A stretch of DNA of 64,000 nucleotides. Origin: Oceanicaulis sp. BBD 1991-10 (lineage in GTDB: Bacteria; Pseudomonadota; Alphaproteobacteria; Caulobacterales; Maricaulaceae). Location of the stretch: positions 1-64,000 of the forward strand of contig LYSW01000014.1 of NCBI GenBank assembly GCA_001657295.1. The letters are read 5' to 3'. How positions within the stretch are numbered: the first letter of the stretch is position 1; each line of letters starts with the position of its first letter. The notes under the pieces are model-generated. The model was not told the DNA's origin, ran no database searches, and worked only from the letters and a program-made list of their open reading frames with translations. Of this stretch, positions 45,403 to 53,748 are shown piece after piece. The position numbers and the translations under genes were made by a program.

Positions 45403-46136
45403 CCCGGCTAAGCCTCATCCTCCTCGGCCTGATTTGCTTTTCAGGATTTGTGATCGCCTCGGCGCCGGCGCGTCTCGCCTTTGATCTCGCGCTCCGGCCC
45501 GCCGGCGTCGAGGCGGGCCTGGTCCAGGGATTGGTCTGGGACGCCCGGCTGGCGCGCGTCCGTGCGGGAAATCAGACGATCGCCTCCGCCCGCGCGGAGC
45601 TCGATCCGCTCAGCCTGGCGGCGCTTAATGCACGCTTCGACGTCACATTGTCGGATCCGGAATTGCGCGCGGACGGTTTCGCGGTGCTGCATCCGGGGGG
45701 CGTGCGCATTGAAGACGCCAGCGGCGTGGTGCGGCTTAGCCGCGTGCTTCCCGCCCTGGCGGCGTTCGCGCCGGAGGAGAGCGCGCGCTTTGAGATCGCA
45801 CGGCTGGCTCTGGATGATCAGGGCCGCTGCCTGTCTGCGGAGGGCCGCGTGTCCAGCACCGCTCTGATCGCGCTGGGCGAGCGCTATGGCGCGGCGATGC
45901 CGGCCCTGGGCGGGGAATTGCTGTGCGCCGGCGAGAGCGTCGGACTTCAACTCAGCGGTGCGTCCGAAGGCCTGTCGATAGACGGGCGAATACGCTTCGG
46001 CGTCGGCGGGCCGGAAGGCCGCATCGAAGCGCGCGCCACGGAGTCCGCCATCGTGGCGGCGTTGTCGTTCGCCGGATTTGATCAGGTCGGCCAGGGCGTC
46101 TATGCGCTGTCCCTGCCGGCCGAAGAGGAGGGCTGA
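45399..46136 (+). CDS. gspN: Type II secretion protein GspN
   Basis: 245 residues. The N-terminal hydrophobic segment (LSLILLGLICFSGFVIASAPARLAF) and VQGLVWDARLARVRAGNQTIASARAELDPLSL match GspN, an inner-membrane-anchored periplasmic protein present in some T2SS operons and not essential in all. It is the last recognised gsp gene, overlaps gspM by four bases and is followed three bases later by a lipoprotein gene. Confidence 0.88.
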   Translation: MTRLSLILLGLICFSGFVIASAPARLAFDLALRPAGVEAGLVQGLVWDARLARVRAGNQTIASARAELDPLSLAALNARFDVTLSDPELRADGFAVLHPGGVRIEDASGVVRLSRVLPALAAFAPEESARFEIARLALDDQGRCLSAEGRVSSTALIALGERYGAAMPALGGELLCAGESVGLQLSGASEGLSIDGRIRFGVGGPEGRIEARATESAIVAALSFAGFDQVGQGVYALSLPAEEEG

Positions 46137-46139
46137 ATC

Positions 46140-46622
46140 ATGCGGCTCGCGCTTGCAGCCCTTGTCGGATTGATCGCTTCGGCTTGCGCGTCTGACGGCG
46201 CGGCGCCGCAGCGCAATGTCGCGGAGACGGCGGCGAATCCGGCCGCGCCTGATCATGTCGCCAGCCTGCCCGCCCAGCAGCTGGCGCCAGGCGCGTGCGG
46301 CGTCTTTCTATTTGAAGCCCGCCCGCCCAATCATTTCGCAGTGTTCGAGGATGAAGCCGCGCGCATCATGAAAATCGTCCATGCCGGACAAGTCTATGAG
46401 ATCCGCTTCTCCGATCAGCCCGGCGCCTTTCTTCCCGGCGAAGACTACCGCCGCGCGTTTGAGGCGCGTGAAGAGAATCTGACCTTCCTGCTCAGCGGCA
46501 GGGTGGGTGAAAACACCGCTGCGGGCCGGCGCATCGAAGATGTCATCCTCACCGCCCGGCAGCTCGACGGCACGCGCACGGTGCGGCCGCTGACCGGCGT
46601 GCGGCGCTGCATGGACGGTTAG
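46140..46622 (+). CDS. Small lipoprotein at the end of the T2SS operon
   Basis: 160 residues. The signal MRLALAALVGLIASAC ends in a lipobox with Cys16. The mature part has cysteines in PGACGVFLFEARPP and at the C-terminal end (RRCMDG), a possible disulfide. Its start is three bases after the gspN stop, so it is co-transcribed with the T2SS. No pilotin family is recognised, but place and type would fit a secretin pilotin or accessory factor (inference). It overlaps the convergent gene by four bases. Confidence 0.7.
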   Translation: MRLALAALVGLIASACASDGAAPQRNVAETAANPAAPDHVASLPAQQLAPGACGVFLFEARPPNHFAVFEDEAARIMKIVHAGQVYEIRFSDQPGAFLPGEDYRRAFEAREENLTFLLSGRVGENTAAGRRIEDVILTARQLDGTRTVRPLTGVRRCMDG

Positions 46623-47185
46623 TCCATCTGCGCCCACAGCGCGGCGGCGGCCGCATTATCCGCCTCCGTCTCGGCCGGCACATAGCGGCCGATGAACCAG
46701 ACCGACCAGTCGCCGGTCTCGGCGTCCTGCTGGTGGAATTCCTGCAGCACGGAGCCGTCCTCTTGCTGGCTCCAGGCGCCGCGGAAGGGCGCGCTCGCGC
46801 CATTCGCGGGGTAGTGGATCGTGCCCTCCAGACGCATGGCGCCCGCCTCGTCGAGCCCGCCGACATAGTCGATCTGAGCGCCGCGGCTGACCCAAACCTG
46901 GCGCCAGGCCGCCGCGCCGACATCGTAGAAATTCATCGAAAACCCGGTCCCGCCCGTCGCGGAGCGCCAGTGCTCACGGATCAGGCAGCCGGCGTCGGTC
47001 TTGGTGATGCGGTTGATCCCGGCGAGGGCGCCGTTGGTCTGATAGACATTCCAGTCCCCCAGCCAGAAATCGAACTGGCTGAACTCGGCCCCGGTCTCAC
47101 ACGGGTTGGGCGGCGGCGCCGGTTGAGCAAGCGCGGACGCGCTCGACAGCAATAGCGCGGCCGCGCTCAGACATATGGCCTTCAT
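46619..47185 (-). CDS. Exported protein of a DUF1579-like lipocalin type
   Basis: 188 residues from the ATG at 47185 (GGGGAGA upstream). The signal peptide is MKAICLSAAALLLSSASALA. The mature sequence starts FSQFDFWLGDWNVYQ and has GCLIREHWRSATGGTGFSMNFYD, AWRQVWVSRGAQIDYVGG and a second strand set, a pattern common in DUF1579-like small beta-barrel proteins of Proteobacteria. Its ligand and function are unknown. It is convergent with the T2SS lipoprotein and divergent from purA. Confidence 0.7.
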   Translation of the reverse strand: MKAICLSAAALLLSSASALAQPAPPPNPCETGAEFSQFDFWLGDWNVYQTNGALAGINRITKTDAGCLIREHWRSATGGTGFSMNFYDVGAAAWRQVWVSRGAQIDYVGGLDEAGAMRLEGTIHYPANGASAPFRGAWSQQEDGSVLQEFHQQDAETGDWSVWFIGRYVPAETEADNAAAAALWAQMD

Positions 47186-47376
47186 GACATCATTCTCCCC
47201 ATTCGGCCGATTTCCGGCCGCTTGACAGGTTAGCCGCGTTCGCCGGAACCGCGGCATTAGGAATTGGCAATGCTGCGGCCCGTCCGTGATCGCCGCGACG
47301 CGGCGCGCTTGCCGCAGGTCGCTTAACGGCGTAAGCCTCTCGCCCGGTTATTGTCCGCCGGACGGAGCATTCTGAC

Positions 47377-48666
47377 ATGTCGAACGTGGTGGTCGTCGGC
47401 GCCCAGTGGGGTGACGAAGGCAAAGGCAAAATCGTGGACTGGTTGTCCCACCGCGCCGACCTGGTCGTGCGCTTCCAGGGCGGGCATAACGCCGGTCACA
47501 CCCTGGTGGTGGACGGGGTCACCTATAAGCTCTCGCTGATGCCGTCCGGCGTGGTGCAGCAAAAGCTGTCCCTGATCGGCAACGGCGTCGTGGTCGACCC
47601 CTGGGCCTTCATCAAGGAGGTCGAGACCATCCGCGAGCAGGGCGTGGACATCAACGCCAAGCTGGTGCGCATCGCCGAGACGGCGACGCTGATCCTGCCG
47701 GTTCATCGCGAGCTCGACGCCCTGCGCGAGAACCGCGACGACGGCATGAAGATCGGCACGACCCGCCGCGGCATCGGCCCGGCCTATGAGGACAAGGTCG
47801 GCCGCCGCTCGGTCCGCGTCATCGATCTGGCCGACGAAGCGCAGCTGCGCTCGCGCGTCGCCGAGCTTCTCCACCACCACAACGCCTTGCGGCGCGGAAT
47901 GGGCGTGCAGGAAGCCGACGCCGATGCGCTGGTCGCCGAGCTCTTGGAGCTGGCGCCGAAAATCCTGCCCTTCGCCGATCCGGTCTGGAAGACGCTCAAC
48001 GCCAAGATCGCCGACGGCAAGCGCGTGCTGTTTGAAGGCGCGCAGGGCGCCTTCCTGGACGTCGATCACGGCACCTATCCCTTCGTGACCAGCTCCAACA
48101 CCGTGGCCGGCCAGGCCGCCGCCGGGTCCGGCGTGGGCCCGGGCGAGGTGGGCTATGTGCTGGGTATCGTGAAGGCCTACACCACCCGCGTGGGCGAGGG
48201 CCCGTTCCCGACCGAGCTCACCGACGAAACCGGTCAGAAGATCGGCGAGCGCGGTCACGAGTTCGGCACCGTCACCAGCCGCCAGCGCCGCTGCGGGTGG
48301 TTCGACGCCGTGCTGGTGCGCCAGAGCGCCAAGATCAACGGCATCCGCGGCATCGCGCTGACCAAGCTGGACGTGCTTGACGGCTTTGACGCGCTCAAGG
48401 TCTGCGTGGGCTACAAGCTCAACGGCGAAATGTATGACCGCCTGCCCGCCGGGGCCGCGGCTCAGGCCGCCGTCGAACCGGTCTATGAAACGCTGGAAGG
48501 CTGGTCCGGCTCCACCGCAGGCGCGCGCAGCTGGGCCGACCTGCCGGCGGAGGCGGTCAAATATGTCCGCCGCATCGAAGAGCTGATCGAAACGCCCGTG
48601 GCGCTCTTGTCCACCAGCCCGGAACGCGACGACGTCGTGCTGATGCAGGATCCGTTCAGGGGGTGA
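47377..48666 (+). CDS. purA: Adenylosuccinate synthetase
   Basis: 429 residues, the normal length. The GTP-binding start is [20 protein letters not shown], followed by [75 protein letters not shown] and [10 protein letters not shown]. It converts IMP and aspartate to adenylosuccinate with GTP, the first committed step to AMP. It is a single gene with its own promoter region (191 bp after the divergent exported-protein start). Confidence 0.97.
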   Translation: MSNVVVVGAQWGDEGKGKIVDWLSHRADLVVRFQGGHNAGHTLVVDGVTYKLSLMPSGVVQQKLSLIGNGVVVDPWAFIKEVETIREQGVDINAKLVRIAETATLILPVHRELDALRENRDDGMKIGTTRRGIGPAYEDKVGRRSVRVIDLADEAQLRSRVAELLHHHNALRRGMGVQEADADALVAELLELAPKILPFADPVWKTLNAKIADGKRVLFEGAQGAFLDVDHGTYPFVTSSNTVAGQAAAGSGVGPGEVGYVLGIVKAYTTRVGEGPFPTELTDETGQKIGERGHEFGTVTSRQRRCGWFDAVLVRQSAKINGIRGIALTKLDVLDGFDALKVCVGYKLNGEMYDRLPAGAAAQAAVEPVYETLEGWSGSTAGARSWADLPAEAVKYVRRIEELIETPVALLSTSPERDDVVLMQDPFRG

Positions 48667-48687
48667 GGCCGGCCGCATGCGGCGGCC
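48667..48687 (+). terminator. GC-rich hairpin after purA
   Basis: A near-palindrome GGCCG-g-CCGCA / TGCGG-CGGCC with one bulged G starts at the purA stop codon. The stem is strong but not followed by a T-tract, so it is only a candidate terminator between convergent genes. Confidence 0.35.
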
Positions 48688-48701
48688 GCTATGGCCCAGA
48701 C

Positions 48702-49178
48702 CTAACCCAGCGCCCGTAAGTGGGCGGTGATCATGGCCCCGTAGCTCGCCGCGATTTGGTCGGCTTTTTCAGGCTCGGCAAGACAGAGCTGCACCGTCGG
48801 CGCCCACAGATGGCAGACGAGCAGCGCGGTCGCCGAGATCTCATCCAGGTGCGCGTCCGGCTTCAGCAAGACCAGGGCGCGCGCGAGCCGATCGGCGTTG
48901 GTCTTGGTGTTTTCACGGTCCGCCAGCGCGATGGGCTCATCGATCGCCGGCGCGTTCAGCACGCTCTTCAACCATGGCCGATCCAGGACCAGAGCCAAGG
49001 CGTCATTTAACAGCGCGGTGATGCTGGCGCCGACGGTTTCAAGGCGCTCGGTTTCAGCTAAGGCGTCGGCGAGCCGGTTGTCGATCTCCACCATTTCTTC
49101 GGCGAACAGCCGTGCGATGAGCGCGGTCCGGGTCGGGAAGAACCGATAGACGGACCCGATCGGAACGCCGACTCCCGG
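48702..49178 (-). pseudogene. TetR-family regulator lacking its N-terminal helices
   Basis: The frame reads GVPIGSVYRFFPTRTALIARLFAEEM followed by a complete TetR ligand-binding half ending HLRALG. The sequence before GVPIGS, where the first helices of the DNA-binding domain should be (about 35-40 residues), is absent and is replaced by unrelated sequence; no good start codon is present (a TTG at 49181 is the only one). It is a 3' remnant. It ends against the similarly truncated plus-strand membrane gene at about 49172, see findings. Confidence 0.75.
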
Positions 49179-49442
49179 CAACTCTATCGGCTTTATGGGA
49201 TCGCCTTGCTGGCGCTGTTGACCGGAAATGCGGGCGGAATTCTTGCGGCGGAAGCCGGGCGTTTGCTCGTTGAGATCCTGTCCGCGGGCATCGTTTCCAA
49301 TGCCGGAGCCGCTGCGATGTTGGCGTTCACACGGCCGCTATCGCTCCAGCGGGGGTTAATGGTCTTCTTCGCGCTGGTCGCATTGGGATTGGGCGCCGCG
49401 CTCCTGTTTCCAGATTTCGCGCTCACGCCTCTCGGCGGGTAG
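49179..49442 (+). pseudogene. C-terminal remnant of a small membrane protein gene
   Basis: In the frame ending at 49442 the sequence reads QLYRLYGIALLALLTGNAGG and then helices LVEILSAGIVSNAGAAAMLAF and GLMVFFALVALGLGAALLFP. The only start codons are a TTG at 49206 and later internal codons, without a good ribosome-binding site. Coding-like sequence begins abruptly at the same point where the TetR remnant ends on the other strand. It is best read as the 3' part of a membrane protein gene whose 5' part is lost; a short translated product cannot be excluded. Confidence 0.5.
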
Positions 49443-49510
49443 CACAGGACGCTCGTCGCCTAACCGCATCGTAACTCGCCATGGCGCCCGCTCCGCGCGC
49501 AAATAGCGCC

Positions 49511-50272
49511 ATGAACTCGCCCGCCCCCCGCCGACGCTTGCTGTGTGACACGGCTGAGCGCCGCATCGCGCTGACCTGGTATCCGCCCGGTCACGCCATG
49601 GCGGCGCACGCCCACGGCCGCGACCAGCGATCGGTGCTGCTGGCCGGCGCATTGGAGGAGCGTGCGGGATCGCGAACCATCTCGCCGCGGGCCGGCGCGG
49701 CGGGTTTCAAGGCGGCGGGCGTGGATCACGCCAATCTGTACGGCCGCGACGGCGCGCTGATCCTGGCGGTCGACGGACCGGCGCCGCGGCGCGTACGCGG
49801 GCAAGGCGACTGGCTCTGGCGCGGCGGCGCGGGCCTTGACGCAATCCGGCGCGTGCTGGGCGCGGCGCTGGGCGGCGACGTGCCGACGCTGGATGCGGCG
49901 AATGACCTGGAAGCCCTGGTCGAGCCTGTCGAGATCACAGCCGCGTCGGGCGACGCGCCGCCCTGGCTGGCCTGCGTGCAGGAGGCGGTCGATGATGACC
50001 CGGCCGCCGCCCGCGTCGACACGCTGGCGGATGCGGCCGGCGTTCACCGCGTGCACCTCAGCCGCCGGTTTGCGGACGTGTTTGGAACGCCCTTCAGCCT
50101 CTATCGGCGCCGGGCCATGACGGCGAAGGCGGTGCGGTCCTTGCTCCATGACCGCGACGGCGCCGGGGCCGCGGCGGCGGAGGCCGGGTTTGCGGACCAG
50201 GCCCATTTCACCCGGGCGCTGAAAGCGGAGACCGGCGTGACTCCGGCGCGCCTGGCGGCGGCGCTGGCCTGA
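49511..50272 (+). CDS. AraC-family transcriptional regulator
   Basis: 253 residues from the ATG at 49511 (in-frame ATG at 49481 possible). The N-terminal half is cupin-like (ALTWYPPGHAMAAHAHGRDQRSVLLAGALEE). The C-terminal half has the double helix-turn-helix: VDTLADAAGVHRVHLSRRFADVFGTPFSLYRRR and AAAEAGFADQAHFTRALKAETGVTPARL. It should bind DNA as a local activator. Its target is unknown; the serine hydrolase lies 95 bp downstream on the same strand. Confidence 0.87.
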   Translation: MNSPAPRRRLLCDTAERRIALTWYPPGHAMAAHAHGRDQRSVLLAGALEERAGSRTISPRAGAAGFKAAGVDHANLYGRDGALILAVDGPAPRRVRGQGDWLWRGGAGLDAIRRVLGAALGGDVPTLDAANDLEALVEPVEITAASGDAPPWLACVQEAVDDDPAAARVDTLADAAGVHRVHLSRRFADVFGTPFSLYRRRAMTAKAVRSLLHDRDGAGAAAAEAGFADQAHFTRALKAETGVTPARLAAALA

Positions 50273-50367
50273 CGCCCAGGTTACATTCCTTCAAGACCGA
50301 TGAGGCGAAGTCGCGGCAAACCGGGCTTAAGGCTTGGTTGGTCCTGACTGAATTTGGAGTTCTCCCC

Positions 50368-51879
50368 ATGCGCACGCTTATCACTGCGGCGACCGCCGCG
50401 CTGGCGCTTTCGCCCGTCACGTTCGCTCAATCCCCGGACGCCGCCGCCGAGCGGCTGGAGGCGTTCCTGAGCGGATTTCCCGATCTCGGTCCAGGCTACG
50501 CGGTCGTCGCCGTCACGGCCGACGATGTGCTGCTGACCCATGTCCAGGGTGAGCGCCGCGCGGCCACCGGCGCTCCGCTGACGGCCGATACGCCGGTCTA
50601 TATCGCCTCTCAAACCAAGGCCTTCATGGGTCTGCTCGCCGCCCGTCTGGACGCCGAGGGCGTGCTGAGCCTTGAGAGCACGATCACCGATCACTGGCCG
50701 GATATCGAATTTCCCGAAGGCGTCGACCCCGCCGCCTTCACCCTGCGCGACCTGATCACCCACCAGGTCCCGATCGAAGCGGACCTGATCGTGATCCTGG
50801 ACGCTTATGTCACCCGCATCGATCCGGCCGATTATCCAGCGCTCATCGCCGCCGTGGCCGAAGCGCGCGAGCCCGGCTACAGCTACGACAATCTGGGCTA
50901 TAATATTTACGGCGCGATCCTGGAGACGGTCACCGGCAAGACCTGGCAGGACTGGCTGGATGAAGGCGTGTTGGATCCGCTTGGTCTGGACCGGACCTCC
51001 GCGCGCACCACAGATTTCGATCTCTCCGATCAGGCCTGGAGCCATATCTGGACGGGCGAAGAGACCGGCTGGTTCGAGGTTCGGCCCAAGACCGACGCCC
51101 AGATGCAATCGGCTGGCGGGATGACCATGTCGCCGGCCGATATGGGCGCCTGGCTGCAGATGAATCTGCGCGGAGAGGGCCCGGACGGCAGCGGCCTGAC
51201 CGCATCGATCGTCCAGGACGCCCAGACCATCGCGGCGCCAATCGACCGCGAGGCGCGCAACGCCTACGAACTGCCCTGCTATGGCTATGCCCTGGGCTGG
51301 AATGTGTGTGATTTCGAAGGCCGCGAGGTGTATTTCCACGGCGGCGGCTATACCGGCGCGCGCACCATGATGGCGTTCTCGCCAGATCTGGGCGTGGGGA
51401 TCGGGGTGTTCTCCAATTCCGACAATATGACCGGCTGGCTGACCAGCCGCACGGCGATCATGTTCCTGCAATTCGTCATCGACCATGAAGATGCCGAGCG
51501 CTGGGTCGCCCGCCGCCAGGAGATTTATCCGCAACGCATCGCGCGCATGCTCGCCATTCGGGGTGAGCGGGTGGCGGAGGCCCGCGGCGAAGCCGTTTAT
51601 GCGGATTGGAGCTGGGAGCCGGCGGCGGAGCGTCTGTCCGACTATGTCGGGGTTTTTGAGAACGCCGGGCAATACGCGCCCGTCTGGATCGAGACCGGCC
51701 CGGCGGGCCTGCATGGCGGGTGGGGAGATCTGACCTTCACGCTCGAGCCGGCCGCCGAAGATGTCTTCGGCGCCGCGAAGCATCCGCTGGACCCGCCGTC
51801 CGCCTTCGAGTTCGAGCGGGACGCGTCGGGCGCGATCACAGCTTTCGTCTGGGACGGGAACCGGTTCGAACGGCGATGA
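50368..51879 (+). CDS. Exported serine hydrolase of the beta-lactamase class C/DD-peptidase fold
   Basis: 503 residues from the ATG at 50368, with TTTGGAG upstream. The signal peptide ends near TFAQS. The nucleophile motif SxxK is SQTK at 81-84, the second motif YDN is at 173-175, and the third (KTG equivalent) is HGGGYTG. A C-terminal domain (about 400-503) of lipocalin-like strands follows. The family includes esterases, D-aminopeptidases and beta-lactamases; the substrate cannot be told. It acts in the periplasm. Confidence 0.85.
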   Translation: MRTLITAATAALALSPVTFAQSPDAAAERLEAFLSGFPDLGPGYAVVAVTADDVLLTHVQGERRAATGAPLTADTPVYIASQTKAFMGLLAARLDAEGVLSLESTITDHWPDIEFPEGVDPAAFTLRDLITHQVPIEADLIVILDAYVTRIDPADYPALIAAVAEAREPGYSYDNLGYNIYGAILETVTGKTWQDWLDEGVLDPLGLDRTSARTTDFDLSDQAWSHIWTGEETGWFEVRPKTDAQMQSAGGMTMSPADMGAWLQMNLRGEGPDGSGLTASIVQDAQTIAAPIDREARNAYELPCYGYALGWNVCDFEGREVYFHGGGYTGARTMMAFSPDLGVGIGVFSNSDNMTGWLTSRTAIMFLQFVIDHEDAERWVARRQEIYPQRIARMLAIRGERVAEARGEAVYADWSWEPAAERLSDYVGVFENAGQYAPVWIETGPAGLHGGWGDLTFTLEPAAEDVFGAAKHPLDPPSAFEFERDASGAITAFVWDGNRFERR

Positions 51880-51964
51880 CGCGACTGGCCGTTTGCGTTT
51901 CGCTTCAGACGGGCAGGGATTGAGCGTATGATGGAATCCGACAACGCAGTTGCAGGAGGAACTC

Positions 51965-52360
51965 ATGAATAGTTCTGTGATACTGGCCTGGTTGATCGGA
52001 CCCACGCTCGTCATCGTCGGCCTCGCCATCCTGATCCAGCGTGAATACTACCGCGACATGGTGGAGCGCTTCTTCAACGATCCGCAGGATTATTTCTTCT
52101 CCGGGGTGGGCTCCCTCGTCATCGGCCTGGCGATCATCACGACCCATAATCTCTGGGTCGCCGACTGGCGGGTGATCATCACGGTGATCGGATGGGCCGC
52201 GCTGTTCAAAGGCGCGGCGCGCATCCTGTTCCCGCAATTTGGCCGGCACGTGTTCGCCTTCGCCTTCAAGTCCCACAGCTATCTGGTGCTTTCCGGCGTT
52301 GTGATGGTCCCCTTCGGCCTCTGGCTCGTCTGGAACGCCTGGAATGGCGGCGGCGCTTAA
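51965..52360 (+). CDS. Small integral membrane protein
   Basis: 131 residues with an excellent ribosome-binding site (AGGAGG) before the ATG at 51965. About four membrane segments are visible (VILAWLIGPTLVIVGLAILI, FFSGVGSLVIGLAIITTHNLWV, WRVIITVIGWAALFKGAARI, YLVLSGVVMVPFGLWLVW). The family is not named from memory with confidence. Its last four bases overlap the convergent membrane protein gene. Confidence 0.75.
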   Translation: MNSSVILAWLIGPTLVIVGLAILIQREYYRDMVERFFNDPQDYFFSGVGSLVIGLAIITTHNLWVADWRVIITVIGWAALFKGAARILFPQFGRHVFAFAFKSHSYLVLSGVVMVPFGLWLVWNAWNGGGA

Positions 52361-53028
52361 CGCGCCGCCGGTCTCCAGCCGATCAGATAAACGCCCATCG
52401 CCGCGCACCACAGGCACAGCGCAAGGGCGATGACGGTCATGGCGAGCACGTCGATCCCGCCTTGAGAGACCCAGGTCAGCACCGCCATCGCGCCCAGCAG
52501 AGCGCCCAGGGCGCCGGTCGTGCGCAGCACCAGGCCGCGTCGCCGCCATAGCGGCCAGGCGCTGACGAGGCCAGCCCCGCCCAGAGCCAAGGCGCCGAAG
52601 CCGGCGAGCGCCTGATTGCCGGAGAAGGCGAGGCGGGCCAGCTGGCGGAACTGCTCGGCATCCCCGCCATTGCTGAAGCCGAAGGCGAGGGCCGGCGTCA
52701 CGAATCCGCTGATCAGGGCCGCGCCGACCATCGCCGCGGCGCCGGCGGCGAAGAGCAGAACCGAGAGATGCGGCGCGGCGCGCCCGGGTTCGACCAGGTG
52801 ACGGAACACCATGAAGCCGTAGAGCTGAATGAGGATCAGGGCGATCGCGGCGCCATGGATCAACCGGTTCAGCGGCGCTTCGCGCACGATCTCGTCTATG
52901 GCGCCCTGAGCCGTGTCGGCGTTGATCACCGGGTGGTGGAGCATCGCCAGAACGGTGAGCATGCCGGCGCCGATGAGCGCCCCGCCCAGCATGCGATGCG
53001 GTGTCGTGCTTTCCTTTGAATCCATCAT
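52357..53028 (-). CDS. Integral membrane protein of unknown function
   Basis: 223 residues from the ATG at 53028 (AGGCAGG upstream); the frame is open much further but that part is antisense to the divergent tetR. It has about six hydrophobic segments (MLGGALIGAGMLTVLAML, LIHGAAIALILIQLYGFMVF, HLSVLLFAAGAAAMVGAALISGF and others). No motif allows a function. It is divergent from a TetR regulator at 53191, which probably controls it. Confidence 0.75.
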   Translation of the reverse strand: MMDSKESTTPHRMLGGALIGAGMLTVLAMLHHPVINADTAQGAIDEIVREAPLNRLIHGAAIALILIQLYGFMVFRHLVEPGRAAPHLSVLLFAAGAAAMVGAALISGFVTPALAFGFSNGGDAEQFRQLARLAFSGNQALAGFGALALGGAGLVSAWPLWRRRGLVLRTTGALGALLGAMAVLTWVSQGGIDVLAMTVIALALCLWCAAMGVYLIGWRPAAR

Positions 53029-53190
53029 GTCAGCCTGCCTGTGTGGAGTGTTTGGTTGCGTCCCGGCGGTCAGGCCTAGGCGCGAAGCCCGGGCGAGGCG
53101 AGGCGGATTTCCGCGTTTCCGGACGGTCCGCGGCGATTGTCCGGCGCCGGCTTGCGTCAGCCGCCCTAAGGCTCCAAAGCTTGTAAAGTC

Positions 53191-53748
53191 ATGACCTTCG
53201 CGTCCCGTTCCGCCGATGCGCGCGTCACCCGTACGCAGCGCCAGATATTTGAGGCGTTCGCCGACCTGGTTCAGCGTCGGCGCTATGACGAAATCTCGGT
53301 TGGCGACATCGTCGCCGAAGCCGGGATCGGCCGTTCGACCTTTTACGAGCATTATCGCGACAAGGACGCCGTGCTGCGCCTCAGCCTGCGCTTTCCCTTT
53401 TCGCCCCTTGCGGACCTGTTTTTCGACGAGGTCCCCGCCGCCCGCGTGCACATGGCGCTGGACCATCTCTGGCAGCGCCGGTCGCTGGCGCGCATCCTGT
53501 TTCGCGAGCATAGCCGCGCCATCGCGGTTCAGACTTTCATCGATCTCGCCGATGACGGCGTGCGCGCGCGCGGCGGCGATCCGGACGTGGCGAGCCTTCG
53601 CGCCGATATCGCCTTTAAATCCCACGGGATGATCGCCGCGCTGGACAGCTGGGTCACCGGCCGCCTCGCCTTGAACGCCGAGGCGCTCGCCGAAGCCGTG
53701 TTCAACCACGCCAATCTGGCGCTGGCTCTCAGATCGCCGGAGCGCTAG
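53191..53748 (+). CDS. TetR-family transcriptional regulator
   Basis: 185 residues. The DNA-binding domain reads TQRQIFEAFADLVQRRRYDEISVGDIVAEAGIGRSTFYEHYRDKDAVL. The C-terminal half is helical. It is divergent from the membrane protein gene; the gap holds a short palindrome CGGAC-G-GTCCG at 53120-53130 that could be its operator. The 3' end overlaps the convergent questin-oxidase-like gene by four bases. Confidence 0.87.
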   Translation: MTFASRSADARVTRTQRQIFEAFADLVQRRRYDEISVGDIVAEAGIGRSTFYEHYRDKDAVLRLSLRFPFSPLADLFFDEVPAARVHMALDHLWQRRSLARILFREHSRAIAVQTFIDLADDGVRARGGDPDVASLRADIAFKSHGMIAALDSWVTGRLALNAEALAEAVFNHANLALALRSPER

